The notes under the pieces: model-generated
What the model saw: the letters and a program-made list of their open reading frames with translations, nothing else
Databases searched by the model: none
What the model was told of the DNA's origin: nothing
Made by a program: the position numbers and the translations under genes
In this document: piece after piece, positions 1-5,634 of the stretch
How the letters are laid out: every line of letters starts with the position of its first letter
Position numbering within the stretch: the first letter of the stretch is position 1
Source of the DNA: Phyllobacteriaceae bacterium
GTDB lineage: Bacteria > Pseudomonadota > Alphaproteobacteria > Rhizobiales > Ancalomicrobiaceae
DNA length: 16,726 nucleotides
NCBI GenBank assembly: GCA_012517025.1
Contig: JAAYVT010000720.1
Span: 1 to 16,726 of the forward strand
Reading direction: 5' to 3'

Positions 1-694
1 CCTCGGGGGCACCTTCAACCCCGTTCAGATCGGACATCTGCGACTTGCGGTCGAGACGACCGAGCGGCTGGGCTGCGACCGTCTCGTCTTTCTGCCCGGG
101 CACGCCCCACGCCATCGCGATCTTTCGCACCTGCTCCCCTTCGATCTGCGCATCGCCCTCCTCGTCGCCGCGACCCGCGACGAAGGCGCCTTCGTCGTCG
201 ACGACGCGGAGCGCCGTCACCCCGATGCCCCCTACAGCAGGGAATTGCTGCCGCGTCTGTGCCGCGACGCCGGAATCGACGATGCGAGCTTCGTCCTCGG
301 GTTGGAGCAGTTCGAGCGGCTGCCGTCCTGGTTTCGCGGGCGCGAACTGCCCGACGTCGTCGACCTCGTCGTCTGCGGACGCGAAGAGCGCGGTGAAGCG
401 ATGTTCGCGGACCTCGTCGCCCGATTCTGGACCGACTTTTCGCCGATTGCCGCGCCGTCGGAGGGCACCATCGCCTTCGAGCGATCCGACGGGCGTCGAA
501 TCGTCCATCTCGCCGTCCCGCGCATCGACGTGTCGTCGACGCTCGTCCGCCGGCTGTGGCGGCAGCGGCGCAGTATCGCTCACCTCGTCCCCGACCCGGT
601 TCTGGAACTGTTGGAGCAGAACCGCGCGATGGTCGACGCGGCCTGGGCCGACGAGGCGGAGCGGCGTGGGAGGGGTGAGCCCCCCGTCTCGTGA
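1..694 (+). CDS. NadD-like nicotinate-nucleotide adenylyltransferase, 5' end missing
   Basis: The gene enters the window already open; the first full codon is at 2 and 230 residues are visible. The start shows the nucleotidyltransferase nucleotide-binding signature GGTFNPVQIGHL, and the end shows the family's second signature as DVSSTLVRR (ISSTxxR type, about residues 178-186 of the visible part). NadD joins ATP to nicotinate mononucleotide to make nicotinic acid adenine dinucleotide (NaAD). One feature is odd: the (H/T)xGH motif reads QIGH, with Gln at the first catalytic position. The gene stops 49 nt before larC and is probably in the same operon. Because LarB of nickel-pincer nucleotide synthesis uses NaAD, a dedicated NadD paralogue here is plausible (inference). 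It could also be another nucleotidyltransferase of this fold. Only a few residues should be missing from the N-terminus. Confidence 0.75.
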   Translation, partial: LGGTFNPVQIGHLRLAVETTERLGCDRLVFLPGHAPRHRDLSHLLPFDLRIALLVAATRDEGAFVVDDAERRHPDAPYSRELLPRLCRDAGIDDASFVLGLEQFERLPSWFRGRELPDVVDLVVCGREERGEAMFADLVARFWTDFSPIAAPSEGTIAFERSDGRRIVHLAVPRIDVSSTLVRRLWRQRRSIAHLVPDPVLELLEQNRAMVDAAWADEAERRGRGEPPVS

Positions 695-728
695 GGCGCA
701 TTCCGGCGCCGTGAACGCGAAAACGATC

Positions 729-737
729 AGGAAGGAA
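729..737 (+). promoter_or_regulatory. Ribosome binding site of larC
   Basis: AGGAAGGAA lies 6 nt before the ATG at 744. It fixes the start of the His-rich protein and excludes the much longer in-frame open stretch further upstream, which overlaps the NadD-like gene in another frame. Confidence 0.7.
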
Positions 738-743
738 CACGCG

Positions 744-1673
744 ATGCACGACGCCGAAGACGAGTTCCAGCACCACCACGGCCATTCCCATGGGCACGGG
801 CACGACCATGACCACGCGCACGACGACGGCCATGACCACGCCCACGCCCACGCCCATGACCATGACCTTCACCACGATCATGACCACGGCCACACTCGAG
901 GCGCGCACGAGGCTCGCGCGAGCGGAGCGAACGGCGACGTCGTCGTGATCCGCCCCGCGACGGGCATTTCCGGCGACATGCTGCTGGCGGGTTTCGCGCG
1001 CATGGCGGGGTTCGACGCCCCGGAGCTCGCCGCTTTCATCGATGGGTTGGGACTGCCGATTCCTCCCGGATCGGTCGACTTGGTCCAGCGATTGGTCGGT
1101 GACGTCGCCGGCTGGTACTGCCGAGTCCGCCTACCGGACGAGCACGCCCACCGCACGCTCGCCGATGTTCTGGGGATCATTGAAACGAGCGCGATGACCG
1201 ATGGCGCCAAGCGCCTCGCCGCCGCCACCTTCACCCTGCTCGCGGAGGCCGAGGGCCGCGTCCACCTGAAGCCGCCGGCGACGGTCACCTTTCACGAGGT
1301 CGGCGCACTCGACAGCATATTGGACATCTGCGTCGTCGCCGCCCTGCACGACTTCGTCGCACCGGCGGCCGTCGTCTGCGGACCTCTGCCGCTGTGCGAC
1401 GGGACCGTGCGCTGCGCCCATGGACTGGTTCCGGCGCCCGCACCGGCGGTGCTCGAACTCCTCGAAGGCGTGTCGGTGCGGGGATTGGAATCGACCGGCG
1501 AGACGGTCACGCCGACCGGGATCGCGCTTCTCAAGGCGATGGGCGCGACGTTCGGGCGTTGGCCTGCGATGACCGTGTCGAATCGCGCCCTGGTCTACGG
1601 CACGAAGGTCTTCCCGAATTGCCCCAATGGCGTCGTCTTCGTCCGGGGCCCCTTGTCCCGTCAGGCTCGGTAG
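744..1673 (+). CDS. larC: LarC-type nickel insertion protein, LarC1 domain only, His-rich N-terminus
   Basis: The protein has 309 residues. Residues 1-55 hold 23 histidines in HxH runs with Asp, Gly and Ala, which suggests nickel binding. The LarC (DUF111) core follows: GISGDM at 74-79, the HEVGALDSI block from His184, and TVRCAHG around Cys224, followed by PAPAP. LarC loads nickel into the pincer cofactor of lactate racemase-type enzymes in the cytoplasm, in a CTP-dependent reaction. The sequence ends just after the segment that closes the LarC1 half (YGTKVFPNCPNGVVFV). The C-terminal LarC2 half, which normally gives about 380-420 residues, is absent. No LarC2-like sequence is seen in any frame downstream, because the next 760 bp are an IclR gene on the other strand. 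The His-rich stretch is at the extreme N-terminus, whereas in the LarC proteins I recall it is an internal insertion. The gene is probably co-transcribed with the NadD-like gene 49 nt upstream. Its last 13 nt overlap the end of the IclR gene. Family assignment is firm; whether this short form is active alone is unknown. Confidence 0.85.
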   Translation: MHDAEDEFQHHHGHSHGHGHDHDHAHDDGHDHAHAHAHDHDLHHDHDHGHTRGAHEARASGANGDVVVIRPATGISGDMLLAGFARMAGFDAPELAAFIDGLGLPIPPGSVDLVQRLVGDVAGWYCRVRLPDEHAHRTLADVLGIIETSAMTDGAKRLAAATFTLLAEAEGRVHLKPPATVTFHEVGALDSILDICVVAALHDFVAPAAVVCGPLPLCDGTVRCAHGLVPAPAPAVLELLEGVSVRGLESTGETVTPTGIALLKAMGATFGRWPAMTVSNRALVYGTKVFPNCPNGVVFVRGPLSRQAR

Positions 1674-2425
1674 CCGAGCTTGCGCGAAATCTCACGCGTG
1701 ACCTCGACGATGGTCTCGGCGAGTTCCACCGCCTTCGACTGGGTGACGCGTGTGCTCGGGCCGGACACACTGATCGCCGCCACGACCTGACCGCGAGCAT
1801 TGAAGATCGGTGCGGCGACACATCGCAAGCCGATCTCGCGCTCTTGATCGTCCACCGCATAGCCGAGCGCGCGAATTTCGGCGAGATGCCGATCGAGCGC
1901 CACGGGATCGGTGATCGTGAATTCGGTGTAAGCCTTCAGATCGGTGGACAGAACCGCCGCCCGTTCCTCCTCGGGCATGAAGGCGAGCAGCCCCTTGCCC
2001 ACGCCGGTGCAGTGCAGCGGCGCCTCGCATCCGATGCGCGAGGAAATCGTCATCGCGCTCATCGTCTCGACCTTGTCGATGTAGACCGCCCGATGGCCTT
2101 CGACCACCACCAGATGAACCGTCTCGGAGAGTCGCTCCATCAGTCCGGTGAGAAAGGGCCGGACCAGTGTTCGCAGGTCGAGATTCGAAATGTACGACTG
2201 CCCGAGCTCGAAGGCCTTGAGGCCGAGACAGTATTGTCCGGTTTCCGCATCCTGCTGGATATAACCCAGCAGTTGAAGGGTGTGAATGAGGCCGAAGCAC
2301 GTACTTTTGTGAATACCGACCCGATTGGCGATCGTCGTGACGCCGAGAGTGCGGCTGTCTTGGAATTGCTCGAGAATCGAAAGCGCTCGACCGACGGATT
2401 GAATGAAGTTGTACTTGGTTTCCAT
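1661..2425 (-). CDS. IclR-family transcriptional regulator
   Basis: The 254-residue length is typical of the family. Residues about 8-70 form the winged helix-turn-helix (SVGRALSILEQF, then TTIANRVGIHKSTCFGLIHTL and LGYIQQDAETGQYCLG). Residues about 80-250 form the effector-binding domain, including APLHCTGVGKGLLAF and ALGYAVDDQEREIGLRC, followed by AAPIFNARGQVVAAISVSG. IclR proteins bind DNA as dimers or tetramers and respond to small carbon metabolites; no ligand can be named here. The ATG at 2425 starts just before the conserved HTH, and only a weak purine-rich ribosome site precedes it. The gene converges on larC with a 13-bp overlap. It is divergent from the C-S lyase gene, with 551 bp between, so that lyase or the gene itself is a possible target (inference). 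Confidence 0.9.
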   Translation of the reverse strand: METKYNFIQSVGRALSILEQFQDSRTLGVTTIANRVGIHKSTCFGLIHTLQLLGYIQQDAETGQYCLGLKAFELGQSYISNLDLRTLVRPFLTGLMERLSETVHLVVVEGHRAVYIDKVETMSAMTISSRIGCEAPLHCTGVGKGLLAFMPEEERAAVLSTDLKAYTEFTITDPVALDRHLAEIRALGYAVDDQEREIGLRCVAAPIFNARGQVVAAISVSGPSTRVTQSKAVELAETIVEVTREISRKLGYRA

Positions 2426-2976
2426 GGTTGGCCCAGCCCGATTGGAGCACGCCCGCGTGCCGTCTCGATGTCATGGCCCCACCCATGAGGCTTCGGGCCA
2501 AGTGTCGACCGAGCGCCTACAGTCGATTGTTTCAACGAGTGATATCTCTCGAGAGCTGCGAAATCCACCCCTCCTGAACCGCGCCGGGTTTGCCGGAGGC
2601 TCGGCGCTTCGAGCCGGGCGGCTGGTCGCGTGCTCCTGTTCGTCCCACCGGCGTCGTTCGGTCTCGGCCGGCGGGATGTCGCCGATCGGCTCGAGGAGCC
2701 GACGGTTCCTGAAGTCCCTCCTGTTTCGTCAGACGCGCCACCGTACGCGACGTGCCGTCTTCGACGTGGAGGCGCGAGAATCACTCCCATCCGTTGCGAT
2801 CGGCATTGATCCTCGCCGCCGACCATGAGCTGAATGCATCGACCTTCGCGGATTTTCCATCGAGGATCGACCCGTGTTCGAACCTCGCCGTCGGCACGCG
2901 GTCCGACGTCTCCGCCCGGAAGGCGGGGCGCCTCGTCTCGCGACGGCCCCGCATCCCGCAGTCTGAGAGAGCCGTC
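2426..2976. other. Long intergenic region between iclR-type and C-S lyase genes
   Basis: This is 551 bp between divergent genes. Open frames here give Arg/Ser-rich or Pro-rich translations with no recognisable domain and no good ribosome site, so I call no gene. Two small symmetric motifs could be operator candidates for the adjacent IclR protein: TTGTTTCAA at about 2527-2535 and the perfect 10-mer CTCTCGAGAG at 2546-2555. Both are short enough to occur by chance. Confidence 0.4.
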
Positions 2977-4164
2977 ATGTCCTTCGATTTCGAAACCCTC
3001 GTCGACCGCACCGGAGGCGCGTCGATGAAATGGTCGACCCCGCCCGACCTCGACCCGGCACGGCTGCGGTATCGCGACATCTTGCCGATGTGGGTGGCCG
3101 ACATGGACTTCCAGTCGCCCCCGGCGGTGCTCGACGCGCTTCGCGACGCCGTCGAGCACGGCATCTTCGGCTACCCCCGCGTGACGCCGGACTTCATCGA
3201 AGCGGTCGTCGACTGGCAGAGCCGCCGCTTCGGTTGGGCGCCCGACCCGGCTTGGACGGTGGTCACCTCGGGCGTCGTCACCGCACTGAAGACGGCGATC
3301 CAGACCTTCTCGCGTCCCGGCGACACGGTTCTGGTCCAGCCGCCCGTCTACGGGCACTTCGTCGGCGATGCGATCCTCAACGGTCGCGGCATCGTCGAAG
3401 CCCCCCTGCGTCTCGACGATGCGCGGCATCCCGGCTTCGACGCCGCCGCCTTCGAGGCGGCGATCCGACCGGACACACGCCTCTTCATCCTGTGCAATCC
3501 GCAAAATCCGACCGGCACCGTCTGGTCTTCCGACGATCTGCGTGCGATGGGGGAAATCTGCGCTCGCCACGGCGTCGTCGTCGTGGCCGACGAGATCCAT
3601 CAGGACTTCGTCTTCGAACCGAGCCGCCACGTCTCCTTCGGGTCGCTCGGCCCCGACGTCGCCGGCCGCGCGGTGATCCTCACCTCGGCGAGCAAGACCT
3701 TCAATCTCGCCGGTCTCGCATGCGCCGTCGTCTTCCTGCCGGACCCGGTCATGCGCGAGGCCTTCCGCCGGCGGCAGGAGGAGAACGGAACCGAACACGT
3801 CGATGCCTTCGGTCTCATCACCACCGAAGCCGCCTACCGGCACGGCGAGCCTTGGCTGGAAGCGCTGCACGTCCGTCTCGCCGAGAACCGGCGCCTCTTC
3901 GGCGAAGGGTTGACCTCGTCCGGGTCGCCGTTGCGCGTGGTTCCTTCGGATGCGCTCTATCTGGTCTGGGTCGATGCGTCCGCGCTCGCCGCCGACGGCC
4001 GTGATCTCTACGATCGCCTTCTCCACGACGGTGGTCTCCGGATCGATCCCGGGACGAAATTCGATTCCCGCGCGAAGCACTTCTTCCGCATCAATCTCGC
4101 CTGCCCGAAGGCGCGGATCGAAGAGGCCGTGAGACGCCTCGCCGCTCTCTCGTCGGAGATGTGA
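2977..4164 (+). CDS. MalY/PatB-family PLP-dependent C-S lyase (cystathionine beta-lyase type)
   Basis: The 395-residue length is typical (MalY and PatB are about 390). It is a fold-type I PLP enzyme. Visible marks are PMWVADMDF near residues 36-44 (typical of this subgroup), the NPQNPTG loop, the PLP-pyridine Asp at residue 205 in VVADEIHQD, and the Schiff-base lysine Lys240 in SASKTFNLAG. The FRINLACP segment near the end carries the carboxylate-binding Arg. The family cleaves the C-S bond of cystathionine or cysteine conjugates to give pyruvate, ammonia and a thiol; some members act as aminotransferases. The ATG at 2977 is preceded by a GAGAGAG ribosome site with 5-nt spacing and matches the family N-terminus; an upstream in-frame extension is unsupported. 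It stands alone, with the divergent IclR gene as nearest regulator. The exact substrate cannot be read from sequence. Confidence 0.9.
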   Translation: MSFDFETLVDRTGGASMKWSTPPDLDPARLRYRDILPMWVADMDFQSPPAVLDALRDAVEHGIFGYPRVTPDFIEAVVDWQSRRFGWAPDPAWTVVTSGVVTALKTAIQTFSRPGDTVLVQPPVYGHFVGDAILNGRGIVEAPLRLDDARHPGFDAAAFEAAIRPDTRLFILCNPQNPTGTVWSSDDLRAMGEICARHGVVVVADEIHQDFVFEPSRHVSFGSLGPDVAGRAVILTSASKTFNLAGLACAVVFLPDPVMREAFRRRQEENGTEHVDAFGLITTEAAYRHGEPWLEALHVRLAENRRLFGEGLTSSGSPLRVVPSDALYLVWVDASALAADGRDLYDRLLHDGGLRIDPGTKFDSRAKHFFRINLACPKARIEEAVRRLAALSSEM

Positions 4165-4593
4165 TTTCCGGCAGCCCCATGGTCCGCCGGTCGGGGACGG
4201 ATGCGGCGGCGGGCCGCTCCATCGACGTCGTCGCGAGGACGGGACCCTGCGAACCGATTCGACGAGGCGAAGTGCTCTTCCACTTCCTCCAAGGTCGTTC
4301 TTCGCGGTTCGAGGCTTCCGAAGCGCTCGCGGATTCTTCGAGACCCGCCGGCGATCCCGAACGCCGCGCGAAAATGGCCCGATCCGGCCGAACCACATCG
4401 AATCTTCATGACATGACGCTGGGGAACTCTTCGGTCGACTCCGCGAGATCGCAGCGATGGACACACGGTGGACACGATCAAGTTCGAAGAAACAATTTTT
4501 TCTTGGTCATCTCTCATTACCTCCTGTCGGAAGCGCCGACTTCTTGTAGAATGGTGAACGGACCGCTTCTCAGGGTTTGGGTTGACGCGCGTG
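4165..4593. other. Intergenic leader upstream of rpfF
   Basis: This is 429 bp without a credible gene. Its downstream half stands out from the GC-rich surroundings. There is a direct repeat TGGACAC at 4458-4464 and 4469-4475 spaced 11 bp apart, about one helical turn. An AT-rich island at 4487-4504 has complementary AAGAAA and TTTCTT arms. A GTCGG-N5-CCGAC inverted repeat lies at 4526-4540. Together these look like the control region of rpfF, but no strong -35/-10 pair is evident. Confidence 0.4.
4547..4552 (+). promoter_or_regulatory. Possible -10 element of rpfF (TAGAAT)
   Basis: TAGAAT, preceded by TTG, resembles a sigma-70 -10 box about 40 bp before the rpfF start. It sits immediately after the GTCGG/CCGAC inverted repeat. 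No good -35 hexamer is at the right distance, so this is only a candidate. Confidence 0.25.
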
Positions 4594-5634
4594 ATGGATC
4601 TGCCGACTCTCGAACCGACCGACGCCGAGGCGTCGACCGAACATGCCGAGACCGAGGCCCGCGCGTCCGTGCGAGCCCGCAATTCGACCCGCACGGGCGG
4701 TTCGCAGGCGGCCCCTCCGGCGAGTTCCGACACTTTGCCGCTCGAGCTCACCTTTCCGGTGATGAACTACCGCGAGCTCGAGGTTCGGATGGACGTGCAG
4801 GAGCAGGTCCTCTGGTACTTCATGAAGCCGCAGGGCGCCCCGAGCTATACGCCGGCGCTTCTGGCCGAATTGAGCAAACTGCGCGGAAACATTCAGAAGC
4901 TGTTTCAGCGCAATCCGGACGCCCCGCCGATCCGTTATCTCGTCAACGGATCGCGGCTCCCGCACATCTTCAATCTCGGCGGAGATCTCGGCTTGTTCGC
5001 CGACCACATCCGCCGGGGAGACCGCGAAGGCCTCCGGCGCTATGCCTATGACTGCATCGACCTCGTCTACACGTCGTCGATCAGTTTCGGCCTGCCGATC
5101 CTGCTGATCTCGCTGGTCCAGGGCGACGCGCTCGGCGGCGGCTTCGAGGCCGCGATGGCGTCCGACGTGATCATCGCCGAATGCAGCGCCAAGTTCGGGT
5201 TGCCCGAAATCCTGTTCAATCTGTTTCCGGGGATGGGCGCCTACAGCTTCCTGTCGCGCCGGCTCGACCCGATCCGCGCCGAGCGGATGATCCTCGGCGG
5301 CCGCATCTACACCGCCGCCGAACTGCACGAGATGGGTCTCGTCGACGTCGTCGCGGAGGACGGCGAGGGCGAGGCGGCGGTGCGCGAATACGTCGCCCGC
5401 AACGTCCGTCGACACGCCATCCAACGCACGTTGCGCGAGGTCGGCCGACGTGTCCACCCGATCTCCTACGAGGAGCTGCGCGACGTCACCGACCTCTGGG
5501 TCGAGGCGGCGATGAAGCTCGAGGACGCCGACCTGCGGCGGATCGATCGCCTGTGCGGCGCTCAGGCGCGCCGTTTGGCGGCGAACCCGGCGAACGGGTC
5601 GGCCGCCGATCCGTTCGCCTCGCCGTCGCGCTGA
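4594..5634 (+). CDS. rpfF: RpfF-type diffusible signal factor (DSF) synthase
   Basis: This crotonase-fold protein makes cis-2-unsaturated fatty-acid signals from acyl carriers (thioesterase plus dehydratase activity in Xanthomonas RpfF). It has 346 residues from the ATG at 4594. The first 45-50 are low-complexity and Ala/Thr/Glu-rich; the enzyme core begins near MNYRELEV. RpfF signatures include FNLGGDLGLFADHIR, the oxyanion and catalytic block ALGGGFEAAMASD with the first catalytic Glu, and GLPEILFNLFPGMGAYSF with the second. The region TDLWVEAAMKLEDADLRRIDRL matches the family C-terminus. Both glutamates (E141 and E161 in Xanthomonas, by recall) are conserved. That separates it from a plain enoyl-CoA hydratase. 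The Xanthomonas enzyme is about 289 residues, so the N-terminal tail is extra. GTG 4591 and TTG 4582 are alternative in-frame starts; TTG 4582 has an AGGG 6 nt upstream. The gene converges with the rpfC-type kinase and overlaps it by 73 bp. Confidence 0.88.
   Translation: MDLPTLEPTDAEASTEHAETEARASVRARNSTRTGGSQAAPPASSDTLPLELTFPVMNYRELEVRMDVQEQVLWYFMKPQGAPSYTPALLAELSKLRGNIQKLFQRNPDAPPIRYLVNGSRLPHIFNLGGDLGLFADHIRRGDREGLRRYAYDCIDLVYTSSISFGLPILLISLVQGDALGGGFEAAMASDVIIAECSAKFGLPEILFNLFPGMGAYSFLSRRLDPIRAERMILGGRIYTAAELHEMGLVDVVAEDGEGEAAVREYVARNVRRHAIQRTLREVGRRVHPISYEELRDVTDLWVEAAMKLEDADLRRIDRLCGAQARRLAANPANGSAADPFASPSR

Noticed and set aside
822..900. Tandem DNA repeat in the 5' part of larC
   Set aside because: The periodicity is simply HxH codon repetition of the His-rich metal-binding tail, not a separate element.
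1674..2000. A frameshifted LarC2 domain after larC
   Set aside because: No LarC2-like sequence in any plus frame; the region is fully explained by the IclR gene on the minus strand.
2532..2741. Possible 69-residue minus-strand gene between iclR and the C-S lyase
   Set aside because: Composition is Arg/Pro/Gly-rich, no domain, no ribosome site.
4168..4190. Terminator after the C-S lyase gene
   Set aside because: Only a 5-bp CCGGC/GCCGG stem with a long loop and no T-tract.
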